From an uncultured Eubacterium sp. (GTDB taxonomy: Bacteria; Bacillota; Clostridia; Lachnospirales; Lachnospiraceae), in the NCBI GenBank assembly GCA_958446835.1, contig CAUCXT010000012.1, positions 1 to 64,000 of the forward strand: 64,000 nt of DNA, in the 5' to 3' direction. Below are positions 8,070 to 17,676 of the stretch, piece by piece (within the stretch, counting starts at the first letter, position 1; each line of letters starts with the position of its first letter). A program made the position numbers and the translations under genes. Under the pieces are notes generated by a model. It was not told the DNA's origin and did no database searches. It saw nothing but the letters and a program-made list of their open reading frames with translations.

Positions 8070-11060
8070 ATGAAGCAGACTACCAAAAAGAGGGTTACAT
8101 CAGTACTTGCCGTAGCGATGACACTGCTCCTTGCATTTCCGCTTGGTTCGGCACATGTTGAAGCGCGGACGGAGCTTGAGATGGATGACTACGATGATAT
8201 CGTGAGTACATATTCGGTTGACGATTCGGTACTTGATTACAATGATTACGTGCAGAATTTCAATGCAGTGTATCCGGACAAAACGATAACAGTCGGTGCA
8301 GAGAACTGTGTAAGGTATGATGAGGATGACAAGGAGACGGAGCCGGTTATCTATAAGGACTACAAAGGGATGAGCGGGGACAGCCTTTACACAAGCGAGA
8401 ATTCACTTATTGAGTTTGAGGTGGATGTAAAGGAGGAAGGATTTTACAATATATCACTTGAGTATTTCCCTATAAAGGGTAAGAACTCAGCGATAGAGAG
8501 AAGCGTGTTCATAGACGGTGAGCTTCCTTATTCAGAGCTTGCTATGGTAACCTTCTACAGAATATGGGAGTATGATGCGGACAGCTACAAGGCTGCTAAC
8601 GGTTCAAAGGCATATACCTGGGAGAAAGATAATCAGGGAAATGACTGCAAGCCTAGCATGAGGGAAAATCCTGAATGGATTAGCGAATACATGTATGACA
8701 GTGACGGATATATCACATCGCCGTTGTCGGTATATATGACAAAGGGAAAGCATACAATAACACTTCTCTCAATGAGAGAGCCGATGGTGATTCATTCAAT
8801 CACACTGAGCAATGCCGCTGATAAGCCTACATACGCACAGGTAAAGAGCGGAAATGATGCCGCAGGAGCTAAGAATACAAGCGGAAAGCTCATAACAATC
8901 GAGGGTGAGAATCCTACAAGGACATCATCACAGATGTTATATCCTATACAGGATCAGTCATCACCTTCCGTATCTCCATCAAGCCCTAAGATGCTTCTTA
9001 ATAATACAATCGGCGGTAATTCATGGAGACTGGTAGGACAGTGGATTGAATGGGATTTCGATGTGGAGGAGAGCGGATATTACAATATATCATTATATGA
9101 CAGCCAGAATTTTGTAAGAGGTATATATGTTTCAAGAAAGATAACTATAGACGGCGAGGTTCCTTTTAAGGAGCTTGAGGCATACGGCTTTAAGTATGAC
9201 CAGAGCTGGAGAGAGGATATATTGCAGGATGCGGGCGGAACACCTTATTCCTTCTATCTTGAGGCAGGACACCACACAATAAGGATGGAGGTTGTGCTTG
9301 GTGATTTCTCACAGATTATCAGTGAGGTTGAGGACTGCGTAAAGCAGTTGAATTCAATCTACCGTGAGGTAATAAGAGTCACCGGAGTTTCACCTGATAC
9401 ATACAGAGATTACCAGATAGAGAGAACTCTTCCGGGACTTCACGATGAGCTTGTGGCAGTAAGGGCACAGCTTGACAATGCGATAACACAGCTTCGTGCA
9501 CTCACCGGAAAGAAATCCGACAAGGAGACAGTGCTTCTTACAATGAGGGATCAGCTTGATGACCTTATAAAAGATGGAGATTACTTCGTAAGAGTTATCG
9601 GTACCTTCAAGATAAATGTGAGAGCCTGCGGAAACTGGGTAACACAGGTTATAGACCAGCCACTTGCAATAGACAGAATCAATATCTATTCACCGGATGT
9701 AAAGCCTGAATATGAAAATACCTCATTTTTCAGCAAGGCAGGCTATGAGTGCAGCAGATTATTCTATTCATTTGTTATAGATTACAACCAGATCGGTAAT
9801 GTTGCCGAGGACGGTGGAGACAGCCCGACAATAACACTCTGGATTGGTTCCGGACGTGATCAGGCGAATGTAATCAAGGCAATGATTGATGAAAGCTTTA
9901 CCAATGAGTACGGCGTCAATGTAAATGTACAGCTCGTCGACATGTCGACACTCCTAAGAGCAGAGCTTGCGGGAGAAGGCCCTGATGTGGCGATACAGGT
10001 TGCCAACACATCGGGAATTGCCGGAGCGGTTCTAAACACCGGAAATGATACACCGGTCAACTACGGTATAAGAAATGCGGTGCTTGATTTAAGCCAGTTT
10101 TCAGACCTTGACGAAGTACTTGAGCGTTTCCCGGATGCGGCTATGACGGCATTCACGTTTGACGGCGCAACTTATGCACTTCCGGAGACAATAACATTCC
10201 CTGTAATGTTCTACAGAAAGGATATTTTAGCAGAGTTAGGGCTTGATATTCCTGAGACATGGGCGGATGTAAAGGTTGCCATGACGGTACTTGCAAAGAA
10301 CCAGATGGAGTTCGGAATGCTTCCTAGCGAGCAGATATTTGCAATGCTTCTCTACCAGAATGGCGGAGAATATTATACGGAAGATGGAAGCAGATCGCTT
10401 CTTGATTCGGATATAGCGGTAAACACCTTCAAGGAATACTGTGAATACTACACAGATTTCAAGATTGACAAGGAGACGAGCGTTGAGGAGCGTTTCCGTA
10501 CAGGTGAGTGTCCGATTGTAATAGCGGATTACACAACCTACAACAATCTGGTTGTATCCGCACCGGATATTGCGGGACTCTGGGATTTTGTTCCGGTTCC
10601 GGGAACACCAAAGGAGGACGGAAGCATAGACAGAAGCACAGGCTGTACAGGTCTTGCAAGTATCATTATGGCGGACACGGAGTATCCTGATGCATGCTGG
10701 CAGTTCTTAAAGTGGTGGACCAGCGCGGATGTCCAGACACAGTACGGCAGAGAGATGGAGAGCCTTATGGGCTCTGCGGCGAGAGTTCCTACAGCGAACC
10801 TTGAAGCGTTCGCTAACATGCCATGGCCGGTTGATGACTACAAAGCACTTTTAGAGGCATTCGGATATGTCAAGGGAATACCTCAGGTTCCGGGCGGTTA
10901 CTACTCATGGCGTAATGTGAACAATGCATTCTACACAGTTACAACAGAGACCGATACAGCTTCACCTAGAGAGGAGCTCATGGATAAGGTTATCTACATC
11001 AACGCGGAGATAAATTACAAGCGTGAGGAGCTTGGACTTCCGGTTGATGGGCAGGAATAG
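8070..11060 (+). CDS. Extracellular solute-binding protein fused to two carbohydrate-binding-like modules
   Basis: A 996-residue exported protein. A signal peptide (residues 1-32, SAHVEA cleavage-like end, no lipobox) precedes two similar beta-sandwich modules, about 72-248 and 274-410, each with a TI.VGAEN/ITIEGEN start, a FYNISL/YYNISL strand and a KGKHTITL/AGHHTIRM end. A helical stretch (about 412-505) follows. Residues about 586-990 form a family 1 sugar-binding protein: TITLWIGSGRDQ, GPDVAIQVANTSG, YALPETITFPVMFYRKDILAELG and WQFLKWWTSADVQ. Most importer-binding proteins have only the last part. It lies directly before two permeases and is their likely binding component. Anchoring is unclear without a lipobox or membrane segment. 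Confidence 0.87.
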   Translation: MKQTTKKRVTSVLAVAMTLLLAFPLGSAHVEARTELEMDDYDDIVSTYSVDDSVLDYNDYVQNFNAVYPDKTITVGAENCVRYDEDDKETEPVIYKDYKGMSGDSLYTSENSLIEFEVDVKEEGFYNISLEYFPIKGKNSAIERSVFIDGELPYSELAMVTFYRIWEYDADSYKAANGSKAYTWEKDNQGNDCKPSMRENPEWISEYMYDSDGYITSPLSVYMTKGKHTITLLSMREPMVIHSITLSNAADKPTYAQVKSGNDAAGAKNTSGKLITIEGENPTRTSSQMLYPIQDQSSPSVSPSSPKMLLNNTIGGNSWRLVGQWIEWDFDVEESGYYNISLYDSQNFVRGIYVSRKITIDGEVPFKELEAYGFKYDQSWREDILQDAGGTPYSFYLEAGHHTIRMEVVLGDFSQIISEVEDCVKQLNSIYREVIRVTGVSPDTYRDYQIERTLPGLHDELVAVRAQLDNAITQLRALTGKKSDKETVLLTMRDQLDDLIKDGDYFVRVIGTFKINVRACGNWVTQVIDQPLAIDRINIYSPDVKPEYENTSFFSKAGYECSRLFYSFVIDYNQIGNVAEDGGDSPTITLWIGSGRDQANVIKAMIDESFTNEYGVNVNVQLVDMSTLLRAELAGEGPDVAIQVANTSGIAGAVLNTGNDTPVNYGIRNAVLDLSQFSDLDEVLERFPDAAMTAFTFDGATYALPETITFPVMFYRKDILAELGLDIPETWADVKVAMTVLAKNQMEFGMLPSEQIFAMLLYQNGGEYYTEDGSRSLLDSDIAVNTFKEYCEYYTDFKIDKETSVEERFRTGECPIVIADYTTYNNLVVSAPDIAGLWDFVPVPGTPKEDGSIDRSTGCTGLASIIMADTEYPDACWQFLKWWTSADVQTQYGREMESLMGSAARVPTANLEAFANMPWPVDDYKALLEAFGYVKGIPQVPGGYYSWRNVNNAFYTVTTETDTASPREELMDKVIYINAEINYKREELGLPVDGQE

Positions 11061-11076
11061 GAAAGGAGGAAGATAA

Positions 11077-12024
11077 ATGGCACAGAGTACAGCAAAAGCA
11101 GTATCTACCGACGAGCTGGCATTCAAGCAGCGAAAGCTCAGCTACAGGCTGAAAAAGAGCAGAGTCTCTTATGTGATGATGGCACCGTATTTTATATTAT
11201 TTTTCCTCTTTACGGTACTGCCGGTGGTTATATCGATAGCATTCAGTTTTACATATTTTAATATGCTTGAGCCTCCTACCTTCGTAGGCTGGAAGAATTA
11301 CATCAAGCTTTTCCTTGAGGATGATATTTTCCTTATATCACTTAAAAATACCCTTATCTTTGCGGTAATAACAGGACCGGTCAGCTATATACTCTGCCTC
11401 CTGTTCGCATGGATAATAAATGAGTTTTCAGGAAAGTTAAGAGCGTTCCTCACACTCATCTTCTACGCACCGAGTATCTGCGGTAACGCCTACATGGTAT
11501 GGAACCTCATCCTCACAGGCGACAGATACGGATATTTAAACGGTATACTTTTAAAGCTTGGAATAATAGACGAAGCAATCCTCTGGATGAAGACAGAAAA
11601 GTATGTCCTTCCGGTACTCATAGTGGTTCAGCTGTGGCTGTCACTTGGAACAGGATTCCTTTCATTCATAGCAGGTCTTCAGACAGTTGATAAGAGCCTC
11701 TATGAGGCGGCTGCACTTGACGGAGTTAAGAACCGTTGGCAGGAGTTATGGTATGTAACACTTCCTTCCATGAAGCCTCAGCTCATGTTCGGTGCGGTAA
11801 TGCAGATAACACAGTCCTTCGCGGTAGCTGATATATCGATACAGCTTGCTGGAAACCCTTCTGTAAACTATGCAGGAGCGACTGTGGTAACACATCTTCT
11901 CGACTATGGTTCGGGAGGACGAATGGAGATGGGTTACGCGTCGGCTATAGCGACAGTGCTTTTCCTTCTCATGATTGGAACCAATAAGCTTGTACAGCGT
12001 CTGTTAAGGAGGGTTGGTCAATGA
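11077..12024 (+). CDS. Sugar ABC transporter permease (MalF/UgpA type), importer 1
   Basis: First inner-membrane subunit of a sugar importer, 315 residues, about six membrane segments (MMAPYFILFFLFTVLPVVISIAFSF is the first). The cytoplasmic EAA loop that docks the ATPase is present at about 210: EAAALDGVKNRWQELWYVTLP. GGAAAGGAGG stands before ATG 11077. The next permease overlaps its end by 4 bp (ATGA), so the pair is translationally coupled. No ATPase gene is in the window; as in many Firmicutes, a shared MsmX/UgpC-type ATPase encoded elsewhere is the likely partner. Confidence 0.92.
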   Translation: MAQSTAKAVSTDELAFKQRKLSYRLKKSRVSYVMMAPYFILFFLFTVLPVVISIAFSFTYFNMLEPPTFVGWKNYIKLFLEDDIFLISLKNTLIFAVITGPVSYILCLLFAWIINEFSGKLRAFLTLIFYAPSICGNAYMVWNLILTGDRYGYLNGILLKLGIIDEAILWMKTEKYVLPVLIVVQLWLSLGTGFLSFIAGLQTVDKSLYEAAALDGVKNRWQELWYVTLPSMKPQLMFGAVMQITQSFAVADISIQLAGNPSVNYAGATVVTHLLDYGSGGRMEMGYASAIATVLFLLMIGTNKLVQRLLRRVGQ

Positions 12025-12914
12025 GTAAGGAGAATAAGACAAAGAAGAAACTGTTTAAGAGAAAACCAAGGGAGAAGAAGCTCAACCGTTCAATGGCGGG
12101 AAATACACTTCTGTTCGTGATAATGTTCATCTGTGGTGTGTTCATGGCACTTCCGCTTGTAATGATCATCAACAATGCGTTAAAGCCACTGGATGAGATA
12201 TATCAGTTCCCTCCTAAGATTTTTGTAAGAAACCCTACACTTGAGAACTTCTCAGACCTGTTCGTGCTTATGAACAGCTCATGGGTGCCATTCTCAAGAT
12301 ACATATTAAACACAATCATTATTACCGGCGGTGGAATGGTTGGACACGTACTGTGTGCCTCACTTGCAGCGTATCCGCTTGCAAAGCATAACTTTCCGGG
12401 TAAGAACATTCTCTTCGGAATGGTAGTGCTCTCCATGATGTTTTCATGGACGGTAACACAGATACCTCAGTACTTAATCATAAGCTGGCTGCATATCAAT
12501 AACACTTATGCAGCACTTATCCTTCCTGCATGTTCCTTTGGTATGGGACTTTACCTTATGAAGCAGTTCATGGAACAGCTTCCAGATTCACTGATGGAGT
12601 CGGCAAGACTTGACGGAGCAAGTGAGTGGAGAGTCTTCTGGTCGATAGTGATGCCGAATGTTAAGCCGGCATGGCTCACACTTGCGATATTCCAGTTCCA
12701 GCAGATGTGGGGAAACACAGGAAGCTTATTCTTAAGAAATGAGGAGCTTAAGCCGTTACAGTATGCATTACAGCAGATTACGGCAGGTGGTACGGCAAGA
12801 GCCGGAGCGGCTGCGGCAGTAACATTCATAATAGCGGCAGTACCTATAATATTCTTCCTGATTTGTCAGAGCAACGTCCTTGAGACGATGACAACATCAG
12901 GAATGAAGGACTGA
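12021..12914 (+). CDS. Sugar ABC transporter permease (MalG/UgpE type), importer 1
   Basis: Second permease subunit, 297 residues. Its basic N-terminus (KTKKKLFKRKPREKKL) precedes about six membrane segments, and the EAA loop lies at about 193 (ESARLDGASEWRVFWSIVMP). It overlaps the partner permease by 4 bp and is followed after 13 bases by the NHL-repeat gene, consistent with a single transcript. Confidence 0.92.
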   Translation: MSKENKTKKKLFKRKPREKKLNRSMAGNTLLFVIMFICGVFMALPLVMIINNALKPLDEIYQFPPKIFVRNPTLENFSDLFVLMNSSWVPFSRYILNTIIITGGGMVGHVLCASLAAYPLAKHNFPGKNILFGMVVLSMMFSWTVTQIPQYLIISWLHINNTYAALILPACSFGMGLYLMKQFMEQLPDSLMESARLDGASEWRVFWSIVMPNVKPAWLTLAIFQFQQMWGNTGSLFLRNEELKPLQYALQQITAGGTARAGAAAAVTFIIAAVPIIFFLICQSNVLETMTTSGMKD

Positions 12915-12927
12915 TAGGAGGGTGAGC

Positions 12928-14424
12928 ATGGGAAATAAATTTTTACATAGTCTTAGCAAGCTCACAGCCCTTCTCTCAGTGTTCGTGCTGGTGGGTATGA
13001 GCTTTACGGCAAGAGTAGCGGCGGCTGATGAGCCGTATGACACCTACAATTATGATGACAGGGAAGACTTGGTATATACGCCTTCAGCGTATGAACCGAT
13101 ACGCTCCATAGCAGGAAAGAGCCTCACCTACAAGGGGGAGAGCATAGGAAGCTTCGTGACACCTCAGGATATCTGCTATTCGGATGACGGAAACCTCTAT
13201 GTGGCAGATACAGGAAATAACAGAATTGTGGTGCTCAACAATGATATGACGGAGGTCGTAAATATCATTGACAGCTTCGATAACAACGGAGCAAAGGATG
13301 GTTTCAAATCACCTTACGGTGTGTGCATATCCGAGAACGGACAGCTCTATGTCGCAGATTCTCAGAATCACAGAATAGTGGTTATGGAAAAGGACGGAAC
13401 GCTGGTAAGGATAGTGGATAATCCTCAGTCACAGTCGCTTGAAGCAGGATATGTATTCGTACCACTCAAGGTTACAGTCGATTACGCGGACAGAATCTAC
13501 TGTATCGCACAGAACATGTTTGAAGGAATCATGGTATTCGAGACTAACGGAGAATTCTCAGGATTCTTTGGAACAATCGATGTAAAGATTACGCTGTGGG
13601 AGAAGTTCTGGAAGAGAATAGCGACCAAGGAGGAGCGCTCTAAGCAGCAGCTCTACATTCCTACAGAGTTCACCGGAATAGATGTAGACGCGGACGGCTT
13701 CATATATGCGACCAACATTGATTCGGCAGGAGTTCAGGCGGTAAGAAGACTTAACCCTAGAGGTGAGGATGTAATCAAGAAGGGTGAGAACAAGAACGTA
13801 GGCGGTGACCTTGCAATAAATGGCCAGTCGCAGTACGCGGGAGCCTCACAGATTACCGACGTTGTGTACAGGGATAAGGGAATATACACAGTCCTTGACA
13901 GAAAGAGAGGAAGAATATTCACTTATGACCATGAAGGAAATCTTCTCTACATCTTCGGAGGACTCGGAACACAGCTTGGAACCTTCAACACACCTGTTGC
14001 TATAGAGGTATCCGGCGATAAGCTGGTTGTGCTTGATGCTTACAGAGCGGAGCTTACGGTATTCAATGCGACAGAGTACGGTTCACTTATAAACGAAGCG
14101 ATTGCGCTGAGATACGATGGCGATGAGACACTTGCGGTTGAGAAGTGGAGAGAGGTTTTAAGGCTTGATGAAAATAACGAGCTTGCCAATACCGGTATAG
14201 GAAAGGCATATCTTACAGCCGGAGACAACAAGAATGCCATGAAGTATTTGAAGCTTGGAATGGATTCGGATTACTATTCAATAGCATTCAGACGTTATCG
14301 TAATCAGGTTCTTGCAGACAACTTAAGTTACATTCTCACAGGAATAGCGGTTGTGATAATAGCGATTGTAGTGATAGTGAGAATAAGAAGCAAAAAGCAT
14401 GGAAGAGGAGGCGAGAAGGCTTGA
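12928..14424 (+). CDS. Exported NHL-repeat/TPR protein with C-terminal membrane anchor
   Basis: Protein of 498 residues with a signal peptide (about 1-32), a beta-propeller of NHL-type repeats (for example VTPQDICYSDDGNLYVADTGNNRIVVLN and PYGVCISENGQLYVADSQNHRIVVM) over about 60-380, a short TPR-like part (about 395-450, EAIALRYDGDETLAVEKWREVLRLDENN), and one membrane helix near the end (ILTGIAVVIIAIVVIVRI). The topology suggests the propeller lies outside, tied to the membrane. ATG 12928 is preferred over GTG 12922 because AGGAGG at 12916-12921 is better placed. NHL propellers bind proteins or glycans; its role here is not known. Position between two importers suggests an accessory to capture or membrane assembly. 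Confidence 0.82.
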   Translation: MGNKFLHSLSKLTALLSVFVLVGMSFTARVAAADEPYDTYNYDDREDLVYTPSAYEPIRSIAGKSLTYKGESIGSFVTPQDICYSDDGNLYVADTGNNRIVVLNNDMTEVVNIIDSFDNNGAKDGFKSPYGVCISENGQLYVADSQNHRIVVMEKDGTLVRIVDNPQSQSLEAGYVFVPLKVTVDYADRIYCIAQNMFEGIMVFETNGEFSGFFGTIDVKITLWEKFWKRIATKEERSKQQLYIPTEFTGIDVDADGFIYATNIDSAGVQAVRRLNPRGEDVIKKGENKNVGGDLAINGQSQYAGASQITDVVYRDKGIYTVLDRKRGRIFTYDHEGNLLYIFGGLGTQLGTFNTPVAIEVSGDKLVVLDAYRAELTVFNATEYGSLINEAIALRYDGDETLAVEKWREVLRLDENNELANTGIGKAYLTAGDNKNAMKYLKLGMDSDYYSIAFRRYRNQVLADNLSYILTGIAVVIIAIVVIVRIRSKKHGRGGEKA

Positions 14425-15050
14425 AAGAATTATTTTCCAAGGAAAAATGGAGTTATTTCGGATACACCCTGACGCATCCTATGGACGGCTTTTACTGGAT
14501 ACGTCACAAGGAATATGGAAGTGTTCCGATAGCAATACTTATGGTTATTCTCTTTTCAATAAGCTTCTCACTCAACAGACTGTATGCAAGCTTCGTTGTA
14601 AATGAGACAGATCCGAGAAGCGTCAACAGCTTAACAGAGCTTGCAGGTGTACTTGCATTATTCCTGTTAGTGTGTGTAGGCAATTGGTCAATCACCTGCC
14701 TTATGGATGGTGAAGGACGTTTTAAGGATATTATTATTGCGGTTGGTTATGGGATTACACCTGCGACAGTGGGATATGTACTTGCAACGCTGCTCAGCAG
14801 GGTTATAGCAGATAACGAGCAGGCATTCTATGGACTTGTAATCGGAATCGGAATCGCCTATGCGGTAATACTGGTGCTGATGGGTATTATGCAGGTTCAC
14901 AATTACACGCTTGGAAAAACACTTATAACATTGTTCCTTACATTTGTTGCGGTGCTGATAATAATTTTCCTTGCATTGCTGCTTTTTAATCTGGTAAGTC
15001 AGGTATTTACATTCTTTAAGAGTATTTACCTTGAGCTGATATTCCGATGA
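14421..15050 (+). CDS. Yip1-domain-like multi-pass membrane protein
   Basis: A 209-residue hydrophobic protein with about five membrane helices. It begins with a short conserved-looking cytoplasmic stretch (WSYFGYTLTHPMDGFYWIRHKEYGS) and has the Yip1-like pattern of a polar loop (DGEGRFKDIIIAVGYGITPATVGYVLATLLS). The TTG start at 14421 overlaps the NHL gene's stop (TTGA), with GAGGCGAGAAGG upstream, so the two are coupled. Yip1-family bacterial proteins have no firmly known biochemical role. Here it joins the NHL and DUF5696 genes as a three-gene block of membrane proteins. Confidence 0.75.
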   Translation: MKELFSKEKWSYFGYTLTHPMDGFYWIRHKEYGSVPIAILMVILFSISFSLNRLYASFVVNETDPRSVNSLTELAGVLALFLLVCVGNWSITCLMDGEGRFKDIIIAVGYGITPATVGYVLATLLSRVIADNEQAFYGLVIGIGIAYAVILVLMGIMQVHNYTLGKTLITLFLTFVAVLIIIFLALLLFNLVSQVFTFFKSIYLELIFR

Positions 15051-15066
15051 AAGGAAGGTAGGGGCT

Positions 15067-17676
15067 GTGAAGGAAAAAAAGAAAAAAGTAAAAAGAAAAT
15101 TAGGGCTCTTACAGAAAATACTTTTCGGAGTATTGGGAGTGGTGTTACTGGCAGTGCTTATATGGTTTATATACTACATGGTTCACTACTATCTGTATGA
15201 CGATTATAAGCAGTACTTAAGCGGCTATGAGACAGAGAACGGAACAGAGTTTACGGCACTTAAGGATTCATCAAAGGATGTCAAGGGGATGGAGCTGGTA
15301 GCGGAAAATGATATTTTAAAGCTCTATGCTTCAACAGACAGTGGCGATGTAGCCGTATATGACAAGAGAAGCGGTGTGACGACCTACAGCAATCCTGTGA
15401 ATGCCGATGATGACCCGATTGCAAACAATACCAACAAGAACTATTTAAAGTCACAGTTTGTAATCAACTATTACAACGCAGCCAAGGCGATGGGAACCTA
15501 TGATTCCTACAGCATGGCGGTTGCAAGAGGACAGATGCAGGCACAGTCGATAGACAATGGTATAAGATTCATATACAATCTTGGAGATTTTTCGACTAAT
15601 ACTACAGGAATTGTTCCATTGTATATGTCACAGGATAAGCTTGATGAGATATGCGCCCTTCTTGATGATACCGCTGTTACGAACATGAGACGTTATTATT
15701 CTACAGCGGATTCCGCAACAGGAATGCTTGTATTAAACGGAGTTGCCCAGAAGAACATAAAGACAATAAAGAAGATCACAGGCTACCTTGAGACGGCAGG
15801 CTTTACAGAGGCAGATTATGAGGAGCAGATGGAGCTTGCGGGAGTAGAGGTGGCACTTCCGTTATCATTTACAATTGCACTTGAGTACAGACTTGCCGAT
15901 GACGGTATTGAGGTAAGCATTCCGGCTTCTATGATAGAGGAGAACGGAGGAGGAAGTCTTTACAGAATAAGACTTTTGGGATATTTCGGTGCGGCAGGAG
16001 CAGACGAGGAAGGTTATCTGGTGGTTCCTAACGGTTCAGGCTCTCTCATATATTTCAACAACGGAAAGAGCAATGTTGAGAACTACTCACAGTACATATA
16101 CGATATTGACCCACTCGCAGCAGATTACACACTGCTTGAGAATACCAAGAAGGTAAGGCTTCCGATATGCGGAATATGCAAGGAAGATTCAAACATACTG
16201 ATGTCGGTTGAGGACGGAGCGACAACAGCATTCTTCACCGCATCGGTTGCAGGAAGCAACACCAGCTACAATTATGTTAACACAACCTTCGTTGTAAGAG
16301 GCTATGACCTTCTTTCAATGTTCGGTTCAACAGGTAATGAAGCGGATCTTCCTCTTCTTGAGAACAATATGTATGACATCAACTACAAGGTAAGATACAC
16401 CTTCCTCGATGATGAGCATACAGGCTATTCAGGAATTGCCAACTATTATAGGGAAAGACTTATAAGGGAAGGCACTCTCACGAACAGGACAGCAGCAGGC
16501 GATATTCCTTTCTACTACGATATAATCGGTGGAGTAAAGGAGACAGCAAGCTTCGTCGGAATACGTTACCTGAAGGTAATGGCGATGACAACCTATCAGG
16601 AGGCAGCGGATATAGCGCTTGACCTTAAGGATAAGGGAATCGCATATCAGGTAATGAACCTTCAGGGCTGGAGTAACGGTGGCTATTACGCAGATGTCTA
16701 TGACAAGATAACCGGTCTTTCAAAGCTCGGAGGAAAGAAGAAACTTGAAGCGCTCAACGATACGATGGAGAGTATCGGCGGCAGGCTCTATGTGGACGTT
16801 CCTTTTCAGGATGTTACATATATAAGCAAGCGCTACAACAGGTCATTTGAAACATCACGTTATTATGGAGCAGGATATGTCGCAAGATTCGGAGCACATA
16901 ACCCGGCGAACCTAAGAATTACATCTTCTCTCGGATATGATGAGAATATATATGACCTTATATCTCCTAAGTACTTACAGAGATATGTGGATGCATTCAT
17001 TAAGAAATTCAACAAGCTTGATGTAGGCGGCATAGGACTCAGGGATTTAGGTGATGAGGTTCATTCCGATAAGAAGAGAACAGAGTTCATCAACAGGGAG
17101 GAAGCTCTTGATATTGTCAAAGCACAGCTTGATAAACTCAAAGCCACAGGCAGGAACATCCTCATAAACGGAGGAAATGATTACAGCTTCGCTTATGCAA
17201 CAGATATCATTGATGCACCGATAAGCGACAATGAGTTCAGAATAATAGATGAGGAGATTCCTCTCTATGAGATGATTATTCATGGCTACATCGATTATGC
17301 GGGAAGTCAGCTCAACTACCATGACTCAGCAGATACTACAGAGATTACGCTCAGAATGATTGAGTACGGTGCTTCTCCAAGATATGTGTTCACAAATGAG
17401 AGTGCAAGTGAGATGAAGTACACTGCACTTAACAAGTTCTACGCAACCAAGTATGACAACTGGTGCGATGAGGCGGTGAGCGTATACAATGAAGTCAACG
17501 GCGTGTTAAAGTATGTAACCGGTGAGACCGTTGTAAAGCATGAGATAAGGGACAGCGGCGTAAGAGCAGTGACATATTCAAACGGTGTTGTTATATATGT
17601 AAATTATACAGATTACGATGCTGTGGAGGACGGAATAACGATTCCTGCACACGGATATCAGAGAGGAGGAAAATAA
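15067..17676 (+). CDS. DUF5696-type membrane-anchored extracellular protein
   Basis: An 869-residue protein with a basic N-terminus (KEKKKKVKRKLG) and one membrane helix (about 15-37), so most of the chain is outside. The order of domains resembles the DUF5696 family, recalled from related loci: an N-terminal beta-rich half (with VAVYDKRSGVTTYSNP, YLVVPNGSGSLIYFNNGKSN) and a C-terminal half that looks like a (beta/alpha)8 hydrolase barrel (GIAYQVMNLQGWSNGGYYADVYDK, VGGIGLRDLGDEVHSDKKRTEF, NILINGGNDYSFAYATDIIDAPI). The start is GTG with AAGGAAGGTAGGGG upstream. A glycoside-hydrolase-like role is plausible because of the barrel and neighbours, but no catalytic pair can be assigned with confidence. 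It abuts the next permease (TAATG). Confidence 0.75.
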   Translation: MKEKKKKVKRKLGLLQKILFGVLGVVLLAVLIWFIYYMVHYYLYDDYKQYLSGYETENGTEFTALKDSSKDVKGMELVAENDILKLYASTDSGDVAVYDKRSGVTTYSNPVNADDDPIANNTNKNYLKSQFVINYYNAAKAMGTYDSYSMAVARGQMQAQSIDNGIRFIYNLGDFSTNTTGIVPLYMSQDKLDEICALLDDTAVTNMRRYYSTADSATGMLVLNGVAQKNIKTIKKITGYLETAGFTEADYEEQMELAGVEVALPLSFTIALEYRLADDGIEVSIPASMIEENGGGSLYRIRLLGYFGAAGADEEGYLVVPNGSGSLIYFNNGKSNVENYSQYIYDIDPLAADYTLLENTKKVRLPICGICKEDSNILMSVEDGATTAFFTASVAGSNTSYNYVNTTFVVRGYDLLSMFGSTGNEADLPLLENNMYDINYKVRYTFLDDEHTGYSGIANYYRERLIREGTLTNRTAAGDIPFYYDIIGGVKETASFVGIRYLKVMAMTTYQEAADIALDLKDKGIAYQVMNLQGWSNGGYYADVYDKITGLSKLGGKKKLEALNDTMESIGGRLYVDVPFQDVTYISKRYNRSFETSRYYGAGYVARFGAHNPANLRITSSLGYDENIYDLISPKYLQRYVDAFIKKFNKLDVGGIGLRDLGDEVHSDKKRTEFINREEALDIVKAQLDKLKATGRNILINGGNDYSFAYATDIIDAPISDNEFRIIDEEIPLYEMIIHGYIDYAGSQLNYHDSADTTEITLRMIEYGASPRYVFTNESASEMKYTALNKFYATKYDNWCDEAVSVYNEVNGVLKYVTGETVVKHEIRDSGVRAVTYSNGVVIYVNYTDYDAVEDGITIPAHGYQRGGK

